Below, piece after piece: positions 29,501-37,568 of a stretch of 64,000 nt of DNA. The number at the start of each line of letters is the position of its first letter. Position 1 is the stretch's first letter. Position numbers and translations under genes: made by a program. This DNA is from Fuerstiella marisgermanici (GTDB lineage: Bacteria; Planctomycetota; Planctomycetia; Planctomycetales; Planctomycetaceae), in the NCBI RefSeq assembly GCF_001983935.1, contig NZ_CP017641.1, positions 2,790,001 to 2,854,000 on the forward strand, given 5' to 3'. The notes beneath the pieces are model-generated. The model searched no databases and was not told the origin of the DNA. It saw only the letters and a list, made by a program, of their open reading frames with translations.

Positions 29501-30197
29501 GGATTCTGCGTTTCATGCCGTCGGCCAGCAAATGCAGACCGAAGAGCTAACGATGGATATTGAAGCCACGTTACCGCCCAACACCTTTCTGAACTTTGGC
29601 CAGCCGCAGCGATCCTGGGAATTCACAACGCTCGCGAACGAACGTGACCGCCCCAGCTTAGCATTGCCAAGAATCCAGGCGGTGGTCGACGTCTTAAAAG
29701 CCTTCGGTTGGCGTAATTCCAGACCGGAACCAGAAACAGATCGCGAAGAAACGCCGAACCTAATTCAGCCAGGAGTGCTGTCCAACGGAACGCTTGGCAT
29801 CTGGCTGACTCGACTGACCGACGACAGCGGTCTCACGGCGTTAATGCTTCAGGACCAGACGGTTGATCAACTGGTCGATGCTCTGTTTCTTAACGTCTTA
29901 ACACGTCCGCCAACCGACGCCGAAAAGGATCAGTTCGTAAAACTGCTGACGCCCGGATATGAAAATCGAATCATTCCACAAGCACTGCTCACGCCGCCGG
30001 ACGCGCCGCCACGGTTCCGCCATGTGTCGTGGTCGAACCACCTGAACATTGAAGCGAACGTAATCAAGGTCCAGATGCAGGAACTGGTCCGTCAGGGACC
30101 GCCCGCCACTCGGTACCTCGCGTCAGAATGGCGAGAACGAGCGGAAGATGCGGTTTGGTCCTTGTTGAATAGTCCGGAAATGGTGCTGGTACCATGA
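26595..30197 (+). CDS. LamG-cytochrome-DUF1549-DUF1553 secreted protein
   Basis: A 1200-residue protein from the ATG at 26595, which opens a signal peptide (FRLVLLAVAVCTNAFAED). Domains in order: LamG/concanavalin-like (about 25-230, with FEAWVRVDLMTDN and a SRWHHVAVSYKFG strand), a beta-rich middle part, a planctomycete cytochrome c (PSCyt1, CTRCH near residue 555, FDAHCTRCHG), DUF1549 (about 650-870, includes a second CARCH at about 780) and DUF1553 (about 900-1190). The two haem-type CXXCH motifs suggest electron transfer coupled to carbohydrate oxidation or desulfation outside the cytoplasm, but no member has a proven activity. Its TGA overlaps the next gene's ATG (ATGA), so translation is coupled to the DUF1501 protein. 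Confidence 0.92.
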   Translation: MNKIQFRLVLLAVAVCTNAFAEDAGTVAQWRFENSEDLPGEIVGGAEVVDSQLQQPRYPDFASGNKVLQLKAPAWLRIADDAEESQFDFDNGDAVTFEAWVRVDLMTDNVYLMGKGRTGKSGQKALNQNWAFRLRKYKGATCVNFLFRSRKTDDHPGDWHRWTSTEGFSSGSRWHHVAVSYKFGEPESIRGFIDGKEVKGAWDMGGPTKQPPVVDDDDVWIGSSMGGSKGNSLHGAIDNLIIHRRELPRDELLSRFRWTPPPLVAPTIPKGKVVVQLFGPLDSISRIPLVADEPLTEWQQDEMGFVRLPHKYDSWGVREDWGNTLLVRSWMDIELPKGEYQLLARSRGMAQLKIDGKLVLTTPVQKSRAGAHHVVDDLPKVPVQGMRPHAMNVREELATFTSDGKPHRIMYDMILGGPRYRTEFGEACLAIAQADGMFHLLSETSQYPLTDEGWQAFAANESARLDEMDRAARQSENPTLAEYWSKRHSAAKDSLQQNADIPKIDDLIASRIADVNQKAAAQANTPSSADAAFFTEHIQPIFDAHCTRCHGAKEKGGLLVVNRDRLLAGGESGQAAVVPGKPHESYLFELVSAATDDYRMPPKGDGLSAKEVSAVQKWIADGAAMPSDSVKAISQPAIVDDHTFLRRIFIDTVGVPPTLEEANAFLADTADNRREKQIDRLLQDDRWADNWVGYWQDVLAENPNLLKPTLNNTGPFRFWIHEALTDNKPIDRFATELILMRGSTWGGGAAGFSVASQNDVPMAAKSHVIGTAFLGVNMKCARCHDAPYHDWKQADLFQMAAMLDRKDLKLPATSTVPAAFFEKQERQSLIEVSLKVGSDIKAHFPFAELAPQVEEELLLNPNDTREQLAAQVTASRRFAEVIANRIWKRFMGAGLVEPVDDWEGNPPSDPELLAALADTLINVNYDLKQFARSIFTSDVYQRIALDQPSHRERHFAGPYRRRMSAEQIVDSAFHAVGQQMQTEELTMDIEATLPPNTFLNFGQPQRSWEFTTLANERDRPSLALPRIQAVVDVLKAFGWRNSRPEPETDREETPNLIQPGVLSNGTLGIWLTRLTDDSGLTALMLQDQTVDQLVDALFLNVLTRPPTDAEKDQFVKLLTPGYENRIIPQALLTPPDAPPRFRHVSWSNHLNIEANVIKVQMQELVRQGPPATRYLASEWRERAEDAVWSLLNSPEMVLVP

Positions 30198-31678
30198 CGC
30201 GGTCGCAGGCATCCGAGTCACGTTTGGGAAGGCGGCAAATGCTTTCCGACACTGGTCAGGGCTTTGGCGGCCTGGCGGCGGCAATGATGCTGCATTCCGA
30301 CGATGCTTCCGCGAAAGACATAACCGGTCGTCGCGGCGTGGTTGACGTGCTGCATCACCCGGCCAAAGCCAAACGAGTGATCCAGTTGTTTATGGGTGGT
30401 GCGGCCAGCCATATCGATTTGTTCGATCACAAACCGGCTCTCGAAAAGCATCATGGCGAAAAGTCTGACTTCGGCGAACACGTCGAAGCATTCCAGAATG
30501 GACTCGGCCCATGGATGAAATCGCCGTTTCGGTTCTCACACTTCGGTGACTGCGGCAAGCAGCTTAGCGAGGTTGTTGCACCGCTGGGTGACTGTGTCGA
30601 CGACATGGCGTTCGTGCACAACATGGTCGGCAAAACGGGCGTGCACAGTCAGGCGACGTATCTGCAGGCGACCGGTTTTCAACGACCTGGCTTTCCCGGC
30701 ATGGGCGCGTGGGTGAGTTACGGTCTGGGAACGTTAAACGAAAACCTGCCGACGTTTGTCGTACTGCCCGATCATCGCGGTTTCGCCAGCAACGGCCCCA
30801 AAAACTGGGGCTCCGCCTTTTTGCCGGCGAGTACTCAGGGAACGATGATTTTTCCTCAGCGAGCCAATCCGATCGCCGACTTGATGCCCAACGCAGATTA
30901 CATCACCAAAGCGGGCGAACGTGATGGACTGCGGCTGCTGCATCAACTGAATTCTGCCTACAACGAACAGCGAGAAGGCGATTCGCGGCTGGAAGCAAGA
31001 ATCCGCAGCTATGAACTGGCCGCAAAAATGCAGTTGAGTGCTCCCGAAGCGCTGGACATTTCCGGCGAATCGAAACACACGCTGCAGATGTACGGGCTGG
31101 ATAATCCGGGCGCCACCTACCCTGACGTCATCAACATTCCGGAAGAGGCGGAGTACTTTGGCCGCAAGTGTCTGATCGCTCGACGACTGCTGGAACGCGG
31201 CGTGAGGTTCATTCAAATCTGGTCCGGCAACGACAACAGCTTTCCGCGCCGAAACTGGGACAGTCACGAAAACATCGAACGCGATCACAAACCGCTGGCC
31301 ACGGGTATGGCGATCGGTACGGCCGCACTGTTGAAGGACTTAAAGCAACGCGGCTTGCTGGAAGACACCATCGTGTTGTGGACCACCGAATTCGGGCGCA
31401 TGCCTTCGACTCAGGGAAGCAAAGGCCGCGACCATAATCCTTACGTCTTCACCAACTGGCTGTGCGGCGGCGGCATCCGGCCAGGCATCAGTTACGGTCC
31501 CTCAGACGAATGGGGCTACAAGCCCCTGGATCGTGACCACCCGACTGAGGTCTACGACATTCACGCCACGATTCTGCATCAACTGGGCATCGACCACAAA
31601 CGCCTCACGGTGCGACACAACGGCATCGACAGCCGCCTGACGGACGTGCACGGTCGAGTGATTGAAGCTTTGGTGTGA
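30194..31678 (+). CDS. DUF1501 protein, probable Tat-exported sulfatase-fold protein
   Basis: A 494-residue DUF1501 protein. The N-terminus has a twin-arginine-like GRRQML followed by a weak hydrophobic region (GFGGLAAAMML), as usual in this family. The alkaline-phosphatase/sulfatase-like core shows IQLFMGGAASHIDLFDHKP, PNWGSAFL-like loops, TTEFGRMP and the C-terminal DRDHPTEVYDIHATILHQLG. The family is the regular partner of DUF1549/DUF1553 proteins in planctomycetes, and here the start overlaps the partner's stop by 4 bases. The role is presumed to be extracellular polysaccharide handling; no activity is established. Confidence 0.93.
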   Translation: MTRSQASESRLGRRQMLSDTGQGFGGLAAAMMLHSDDASAKDITGRRGVVDVLHHPAKAKRVIQLFMGGAASHIDLFDHKPALEKHHGEKSDFGEHVEAFQNGLGPWMKSPFRFSHFGDCGKQLSEVVAPLGDCVDDMAFVHNMVGKTGVHSQATYLQATGFQRPGFPGMGAWVSYGLGTLNENLPTFVVLPDHRGFASNGPKNWGSAFLPASTQGTMIFPQRANPIADLMPNADYITKAGERDGLRLLHQLNSAYNEQREGDSRLEARIRSYELAAKMQLSAPEALDISGESKHTLQMYGLDNPGATYPDVINIPEEAEYFGRKCLIARRLLERGVRFIQIWSGNDNSFPRRNWDSHENIERDHKPLATGMAIGTAALLKDLKQRGLLEDTIVLWTTEFGRMPSTQGSKGRDHNPYVFTNWLCGGGIRPGISYGPSDEWGYKPLDRDHPTEVYDIHATILHQLGIDHKRLTVRHNGIDSRLTDVHGRVIEALV

Positions 31679-32161
31679 AGGCATGTCGCCGGTTCGGCGG
31701 ATCCTTCCTGTCCCAGCCGAAAAATCGTGCGGCACTGGAAAAGCCCAGTCCGTCGTGCAACATCGAGCGCATCCAATCACATCCAGAACAAAGCGGGTTC
31801 ACCATCGCTTCAACCCCTCCCGCAATTTATCGCGGGAGGGGTCGATCGAGCGAAGCAAGATCGGGGGAGGGCCGGGAGCAGGACGTGATTGGCCGGCGCG
31901 TAGCCCCCTCCCGGACGTTGCTTCGCTTCGTCCGACCTCCCCCAACGGCTTCGCCTGGGAGAGGTACAACGCACAGCCTTTGTTCGGAAGCCGCACTGTC
32001 TCCCTGACGCTGCATCTGGGAAGAGGTGCATGGACGGCGTAACAGCGATGCGAATGCATGACGGTTCTCGTCAACGTAGAATTCGAGTCGATTTTGCTGC
32101 GGCGGTGAATCGCTATACTGCCTCTTCGTTGAGTCCACTCCATTCTTTGCACGGCCTTCCC
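31679..32161. other. Non-coding gap with a head-to-head pair of repeat family 2
   Basis: A 483-bp gap between the DUF1501 gene and an SRPBCC-like gene. Two inverted family 2 units lie at 31811-31873 (plus) and 31904-31967 (minus). No credible ORF was found; reading frames here run through the repeat and have no ribosome site. Confidence 0.6.
31811..31967. repeat. Repeat family 2, inverted pair
   Basis: Unit 2a (31811-31873) reads CCCCTCCCGC...GCGGGAGGGG then GATCGAGCGAAGCAAGATCGGGGGAGGG. Unit 2b (31904-31967) is in the opposite orientation and shares GGGGGAGGTCGGAC, GCGAAGCAACGTCCGGGAGG with the copy at 15936-15998. About 30 bases separate them. Confidence 0.78.
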
Positions 32162-32611
32162 ATGCCCACAGTCACGACTTCCGCGAAACTCAATTGCTCG
32201 GCCGCTGCACTTCGCAGCTACCTGGGGGCGACGGCCAACCTGCCGAAGACAAGCGATCCCGAACTGCAGCTGGAAGTCCTGAACGCACCGGCAGACGTTG
32301 TGCAGGGCGGCGTGATTGAGTTCCGTGTTTCTGCTTTGGGCTTCAAGCAGCGAATGCAGCATCGCTACGTTTCAGTCACCGAAACGGAAATTGTGGCGGA
32401 ACAAACCGACGGGCCAACGCGATCGTGGACGCACAAGCAACTGATTGAAGATCACGGCGACGGAACGTGTACGTTGACCGATGAAATTTCGTTCGAGAAG
32501 CCGGGCGGAATGCTGGGATTCGTCATGACAGACGATCGCATCACGGAATCCATCGAAGAAGGCATGGAGTTCCGCTACGAGGCGCTGCAGGCAGAACTGG
32601 AAGCGGGGTAA
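32162..32611 (+). CDS. SRPBCC/START-like ligand-binding protein
   Basis: A 149-residue protein from the ATG at 32162 (MPTVTTSAKL). An open frame runs further upstream but without protein character. Polar beta strands and the pattern LGFKQRMQHRYVSVTE ... RSWTHKQLIEDHGDGTCTLTDEISFEKPGG ... ESIEEGMEFRYEALQAEL match the helix-grip (SRPBCC) fold seen in planctomycete 'cyclase/dehydrase-like' proteins. No ligand is identifiable. The gene converges on selB. Confidence 0.7.
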   Translation: MPTVTTSAKLNCSAAALRSYLGATANLPKTSDPELQLEVLNAPADVVQGGVIEFRVSALGFKQRMQHRYVSVTETEIVAEQTDGPTRSWTHKQLIEDHGDGTCTLTDEISFEKPGGMLGFVMTDDRITESIEEGMEFRYEALQAELEAG

Positions 32612-32662
32612 GCCGCAGAGCCACGCCGATGTCGATAAGCGGCGTCCACGGCACGGCAGTGT

Positions 32663-34555
32663 TTAGCTTAACGCGTCGCCAGCCGTGCGGATGTTTCCGT
32701 TGCGAAGCGTGATTCGTTGTTGATCGCAGTATTCCAGAAAAGGGATGGCGTGCTTGCGAGTCACCTGCCAGCGGTCGCGGATATCGGCGACCGACAGCTC
32801 CGGCTGTTGTGAGAACAGCTCTTTCAGTTCTAAGCATAGTTCTTGAAACACGGTCGACGCCAGCAGCAAGCCCTGGTCCAGTTCGATTAACAGTTTTGCC
32901 TGAATAGCGAATCGCGACAGCGAGGTCACTGACTCCAGTGGGATCTGCAACTGTTCAGCAATTTCCTTCAACGCTGGTGGGCTGCGGTTGCCTTCGAAGA
33001 CCGCCATAATCTGTCCCATCCTGGCCTGTTGTTTTTTGGACAGGCTGTTTTGATCAGAACCCACCGCGATCCTGTTTCCCAGCCTGACCAGCTGGCCAGT
33101 TTCGATCAGCAATCGAATTACCCAATTGATCAGATCGGCCGAACCGAAGCCCTGCAACTGATGCACGATTGCTTCTTCCACGGCCCAGGCATCCTGATTT
33201 GCTTCGGCCTGTTGTGTCAGCACTGCGATGACTTCCTGCTGAATTCGAGCAATCGCAGATTCCGCAACCAGCCGCGACGATTTCGGTAGTCGTCGGATGA
33301 GTTTTGTCGCAAGAGCCTGTTCGATGATCGCTTCCTGATCAGCCGCAGGCACACCGATCTGAAGAGCGCACCAGGCGGCTGTTGGCGTTAATTCGCCGTG
33401 GAATTCGGTCCACGCGATCAGCCGTTCGGCGTCATCGGCCAACGCGATCTTTTCACCCAGTTCGATCAGTTTGCGAGTCCGCTTGGTTTCGTCGCCCAAC
33501 GAGGCCAGCACAGTGCCGCCGCCCATTGTCCCGACAGGATACGGCAATCGAAATAAACACTTTTGACCGAACGTTGCCACGACCAGCTTTTCTGTTTCGA
33601 CAACAACGACGGCCGACTGGCCCGGGACAAGGCGGCGAGTTCCAGTGATTCTGGCGCTGCAGGCCGTTGCGGCAATGTGCAGTTGAAGCGTTGCCGGACA
33701 TTTGATTTCCTGAACGTCAGGAAACGCTTTCACTTCCAGCAGCAAGTGCCGCGATCTCAAAAACACGTCCGGTTGAATTAGTTCGTCACCGCGTTGAACG
33801 TCCGCTGCTGCGACGCCGGTGACGTTTAACGCTGTTCGATGACCGACCTTCGATTCTTCAAGCGATTCACCATGCGCTTCGATCTCACGCACACGCACCG
33901 GCACGGTGTTGTCTGCCAGCAGAAGATGGTCGCCCACGCGAATCTGTCCGCTCCACACCGTACCGGCAATCACGCAGCCTCGCCCCGGCATCGTGAACAC
34001 TCGGTCCACCGGCATGCGAAAGTAGTCACCGATCGCTCGCGCTGGACAGCTTTCCGCGAACTGCTTTAATAGCTCCTTCAGTTCGTCAAGCCCCTCACCG
34101 GTGACAGAAGACACCGCAAGCTTGGGCACGTCGCGATAGCCGAAGTCTTCCAGAAAGACGTCCAGTTCTTCCTTCAAAGCGGCCAGCACCTCATCGTCGA
34201 CCAGATCAACTCGCGACAACGCTACCACCAGGTTGTTGACGCCCAGCATCTGCAAAATTGCGGCGTGTTCGAGTGTTTGTTCCTGAATGCCCTGATCGCA
34301 GGCCACCACCAGCAGACCGATGTCGATTCCGGAAACGCCGGCCAGCAGGTTGCCGATGTACTTCTGGTGTCCGGGCGCATCGATTAATGCGAACTGGTGT
34401 TCGCCGTCACGATACGACGCAAAGCCCAGATCGATGGTGATGCCGCGTCGCTTTTCTTCCGGGTGAGTGTCGGTGTCTGTTCCGGTCAGGGCACCGACCA
34501 GAGTTGTTTTTCCGTGGTCAATGTGACCGATGACTCCGACGATCGTGTAGGTCAT
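32663..34555 (-). CDS. selB: Selenocysteine-specific translation elongation factor SelB
   Basis: A 630-residue GTPase starting at the ATG at 34555 (MTYTIVGVIGHIDHGKTT; upstream codons are the amylase tail). G1 is GHIDHGKT, the G3 loop has DAPGH and the G4 motif reads SRVD in place of NKxD, an accepted SelB-type change. Beta-barrel domains follow (about 175-350). The C-terminal third (about 390-630) is a string of winged-helix modules that in SelB bind the SECIS hairpin. It delivers Sec-tRNA to UGA codons. selA, selC and selD are not in this window. One base separates its start from the GH13 gene's stop, so translation is coupled. Confidence 0.93.
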   Translation of the reverse strand: MTYTIVGVIGHIDHGKTTLVGALTGTDTDTHPEEKRRGITIDLGFASYRDGEHQFALIDAPGHQKYIGNLLAGVSGIDIGLLVVACDQGIQEQTLEHAAILQMLGVNNLVVALSRVDLVDDEVLAALKEELDVFLEDFGYRDVPKLAVSSVTGEGLDELKELLKQFAESCPARAIGDYFRMPVDRVFTMPGRGCVIAGTVWSGQIRVGDHLLLADNTVPVRVREIEAHGESLEESKVGHRTALNVTGVAAADVQRGDELIQPDVFLRSRHLLLEVKAFPDVQEIKCPATLQLHIAATACSARITGTRRLVPGQSAVVVVETEKLVVATFGQKCLFRLPYPVGTMGGGTVLASLGDETKRTRKLIELGEKIALADDAERLIAWTEFHGELTPTAAWCALQIGVPAADQEAIIEQALATKLIRRLPKSSRLVAESAIARIQQEVIAVLTQQAEANQDAWAVEEAIVHQLQGFGSADLINWVIRLLIETGQLVRLGNRIAVGSDQNSLSKKQQARMGQIMAVFEGNRSPPALKEIAEQLQIPLESVTSLSRFAIQAKLLIELDQGLLLASTVFQELCLELKELFSQQPELSVADIRDRWQVTRKHAIPFLEYCDQQRITLRNGNIRTAGDALS

Positions 34556-34556
34556 T

Positions 34557-36059
34557 TCATGCCCCCGCGACAACAGCACTGCGGCCGGGAAGCAGCAACG
34601 TCACTCCGTTGGATGTCGACTTCAGTTCAAGGCCAGGTCCCGTCGCCAGCAGCACGTTCCAGGGTTGTGCTGTCGGTAGCTGCAGGTCCAATAAAACTTC
34701 TCTGGTACCGGCATTAAAGGCGGACACGATGTTTTGTCCGTCTGCCTTCGACAGAAAAGCGACGGCGGAATCCTTCGCCTGCAGGAGTGTCTTGTTCGTA
34801 CTTCGCGTCGCGGGATGTGCTTTCCGCAACGCAATGCAGTCGGCGTACCAGTCGCGTAGATTGGTGTCCCAGTCGGCTTCGTTCTGAGGAAACCCCTTGC
34901 GGCAATCGGGATCATGTGCTCCGTCCACGCCGACTTCGTCACCGTAGTAAATGCAGGGTGCTCCGGCAGACGTGCAAAGAAACAGCCATGCCATCTTCAG
35001 AGCGTGTTTATCGCCGCCGCAGCAGGTGACAAACCGAGGCATGTCGTGGCTATCCAGAAGATTCAATTGCGACGCCACAATTTCCGGATCGTACATGCCA
35101 GTGACTCTGGCGACTTGATCGGCGAATTCCTGCGCTGAGAACGCTCGGACGTGAGAGAAGCTGGATGGTCGGCGAGCTTCCTCTAAATCGAGCTTGTCGC
35201 CGCCGAAGAAGCCAAGACACGCCGCGGTGATTTGATAATTCATCACGGCGTCCCACATGTCGCCCTGCAGCCATCGAGACGCTTCGCCCCAGACTTCACC
35301 AACGATGTAAGTGTCCGGATTGATCGCTCGCACGCGCTGACGAAACTCGCCCCAAAAGCTGTCGTCATCGATTTCGTTGGGCACGTCCAGTCGCCAACCA
35401 TCGATTCCAAACTGCACCCAGTATTCCGCGACCGACAACAGAAATTCTCGCACAGCCGGGCAGTCGGTATTGAACTTGGGCAGCGCCGGCAGGTTCCACC
35501 ACGCGGCATATCCGACGGCTTCTAAACTGCCATGTCCCGCTCGCAGTTCTGCGGCCGCTTCTTCAGACGGATAAGGTTGAAACGGCTTTCTGTGAGTCAG
35601 TCGTGCCGGGTCAAAGTGAAACCACTCTCGATACGGCGACGCGGCTCCGTTTTCTAAAACGTGCTGGAACTGCCAGAACCCGCGGCTCGCGTGATTGAAC
35701 ACGCCGTCCAGCACGATTTTCATATCGCGTTCATGAGCTCCATCCAGCAATCGGCGCAAGGCGTCGTTGCCGCCCAGCAGCGGATCGACCGTCATGTAGT
35801 CGTAAGTGTGGTAGCGGTGATTCGCGGCGGAAGCGAAGATCGGGCAGAAATAGATCGCTGTTACGCCCAAATCCTGCAGGTAGTCAAGCCGATCGGTCAC
35901 ACCGTCCAGGTCGCCGCCTTTGAACCCGTATGTGGTGGGTGGGCTGTCCCACGGTTCAGGTGGTGCGTCGAAAGGAACGCGACCGCTGCGAGCAAACCGG
36001 TCGGGGAAAATCTGGTAGAAGACGGCGTCGCGAACCCACGCCGGCGTGTGAATGGGCAT
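34557..36059 (-). CDS. GH13 alpha-amylase family glycosidase (neopullulanase/maltodextrin type)
   Basis: A 500-residue cytoplasmic glycoside hydrolase with no signal peptide. It has a short N-terminal part, then a TIM-barrel with VLDGVFNHASR (region I), GWRLDVPNEID (nucleophile Asp, region II), VGEVWGEA (acid/base Glu, region III) and LLDSHDMPRF (transition-state Asp, region IV). The MPN-type residues following the nucleophile resemble neopullulanase/cyclomaltodextrinase. It lacks the N-terminal domain those enzymes usually have, so the oligomer and exact substrate are open. The C-terminal beta domain (about 415-500) ends right before selB. It probably acts on maltodextrins. Confidence 0.9.
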   Translation of the reverse strand: MPIHTPAWVRDAVFYQIFPDRFARSGRVPFDAPPEPWDSPPTTYGFKGGDLDGVTDRLDYLQDLGVTAIYFCPIFASAANHRYHTYDYMTVDPLLGGNDALRRLLDGAHERDMKIVLDGVFNHASRGFWQFQHVLENGAASPYREWFHFDPARLTHRKPFQPYPSEEAAAELRAGHGSLEAVGYAAWWNLPALPKFNTDCPAVREFLLSVAEYWVQFGIDGWRLDVPNEIDDDSFWGEFRQRVRAINPDTYIVGEVWGEASRWLQGDMWDAVMNYQITAACLGFFGGDKLDLEEARRPSSFSHVRAFSAQEFADQVARVTGMYDPEIVASQLNLLDSHDMPRFVTCCGGDKHALKMAWLFLCTSAGAPCIYYGDEVGVDGAHDPDCRKGFPQNEADWDTNLRDWYADCIALRKAHPATRSTNKTLLQAKDSAVAFLSKADGQNIVSAFNAGTREVLLDLQLPTAQPWNVLLATGPGLELKSTSNGVTLLLPGRSAVVAGA

Positions 36060-36450
36060 ACTTTGTAACTCTGCTGTAGTCGTGCGTCAGACCGAATTTG
36101 GTCGGCAACGCATCATAGTCACAACAGAAGTCATCGCCCACCGATCCAGAATCCGTATGTGTCTGATCGTCGCTGAGCCGTTCCGCCGGTTTGACGGATG
36201 GAAGGCCAGGTCTGGCCTGCTGCACAGGTCGGGAGATGGGAAGGTTGGATTGGTGGCGCAAGAACTATTCTGTTGCTCCGGCTTGTCGCGCAGGTCGGCA
36301 ATTCTTGTGCTTAAGCCCGGAGGGCGGCAGCTCGTAGCCGTTGGCGTGAGCCGACGGAAAATGCGTTTCCCACACGAAAGCCCCGACGGGGCGAAAGCAA
36401 ATTCACTGATGGATGCTGCTATCGCCGCAGTGTCGCGCTGTGGACGGGAC
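36060..36450. other. Gap with three adjacent GC-rich hairpins
   Basis: A 391-bp gap between two minus-strand genes. Hairpins: GCCC-GGA-GGGC at 36315-36325, CCGTTGGC-GTGA-GCCGACGG at 36338-36357 (one G-T pair; GNRA loop) and GCCCCG-A-CGGGGC at 36380-36392. Such GTGA-loop hairpins are known as abundant intergenic repeats in planctomycetes. No gene was seen here. Confidence 0.7.
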
Positions 36451-37365
36451 TTACCGGCTGGCCGTCTTCTGCGGAGCGTCCGTTTCATCGACCAGCAGAC
36501 GCTCAACGGTGCGGCTGGTCACTGTCAGAATCGTGCTGGCTCCCATCGCCCCGAGTACCGATTTGTCGACGTTGATTTCCTTCCGCACGACCTGGCCTTT
36601 GGCGATATCGAACAGAATCGTGCCGCTGGGCGTCGCCTGCACGAGCTGCCCTTTGACCGTTGGGGATTTGATCGGTGATTCGGTCGATGTGAAGAACGCG
36701 ATCTTCGCGATCCCGTCTTCAACCGACTTCAATCGGTAAGAACGCAGCAACGTAACCTTCCGCATCACGTTTTCTGCCAGACGGACCTGGACCGGCATGT
36801 ACACTTTCCACGATTCACCGATCGCTACGGGTTCGGTCGGCAGTGGCAACGAAAAACTGGCCTGCCCTTCTTTAGCGACCAGTTCAAGTCCTTCGTCGGA
36901 AACCGGCGTGCCCGTCGGATGCATCGTGTACTGGGCGGCCGCTTTTCTTAGCTGTGAGGCGGCTCCTTTAAACGGGCCCGGAACTTCCTCACGCTTCATC
37001 GTGGAATCGTAGACGATTGGTTCGGAATCGTTACTTTGAGCCTGCATACGGACGTGTTCAAACTGCATCGCGATTTTTGCCGTGCCATCGTCACTGACGT
37101 CGCCCACCGTGAACAGCCGACGCTGCTCGACCTTATTCACGTCTTTCTTAGTGGCATTGGGCATCGTGGCCTGCAGATTGGTCGTCTGAGAACTCTGGTA
37201 CCGCAGAGTCTGGCCTGGCTGAAACTGAAACCGCAGCACAAACTTTTCTGCAGTTGAGTCCTCAGCGGCCACTGGAGCGGCGGCTTCGTCGGCCAGTCCG
37301 ACATTTGACGCAATAAAAACAGAGACAGTGGCGGCCAGCACGCGAAGGCGGGTTTGAGTCATCAT
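36451..37365 (-). CDS. Secreted protein of unknown function (DUF6263-like)
   Basis: A 304-residue protein from the ATG at 37365 (a second ATG follows directly), with GAGG 10 bases upstream. The frame stays open further up, but that leader is not signal-like. The signal peptide (LRVLAATVSVFIASNVGLADEA) is followed by a beta-rich body with repeated Lys/Arg/Gln strands (LRFQFQPGQTLRYQSSQ, AKIAMQFEHVRMQ). The pattern matches the DUF6263 family of secreted proteins. It ends with a short Pro/Thr/Arg tail. There is no catalytic motif. It is divergent from xylA with a 203-bp gap. Confidence 0.7.
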   Translation of the reverse strand: MMTQTRLRVLAATVSVFIASNVGLADEAAAPVAAEDSTAEKFVLRFQFQPGQTLRYQSSQTTNLQATMPNATKKDVNKVEQRRLFTVGDVSDDGTAKIAMQFEHVRMQAQSNDSEPIVYDSTMKREEVPGPFKGAASQLRKAAAQYTMHPTGTPVSDEGLELVAKEGQASFSLPLPTEPVAIGESWKVYMPVQVRLAENVMRKVTLLRSYRLKSVEDGIAKIAFFTSTESPIKSPTVKGQLVQATPSGTILFDIAKGQVVRKEINVDKSVLGAMGASTILTVTSRTVERLLVDETDAPQKTASR

Positions 37366-37568
37366 CCGTGACCTCAATCTGTAAAAAGTCGTACCTCGAA
37401 TTACCCAGCTTTCCTGCCGAGCGACCTCAAACTTACCAAAATTCCGCGATTTGCTGCGAGCCCATTTTATGAATCCCACAGAAGCGGCTCGACTGAGTTT
37501 TCAACATTGAAAATGCCGCTAAACTGAGCCTTGTTAATTTTGTCGCCACACCAGAAAGCATTCAATCG

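Noticed and set aside
32663-34555. A link between SelB and the in-frame TAG at 25008
   Set aside because: SelB decodes UGA, not UAG, so it cannot explain the interrupted HEAT-repeat gene.
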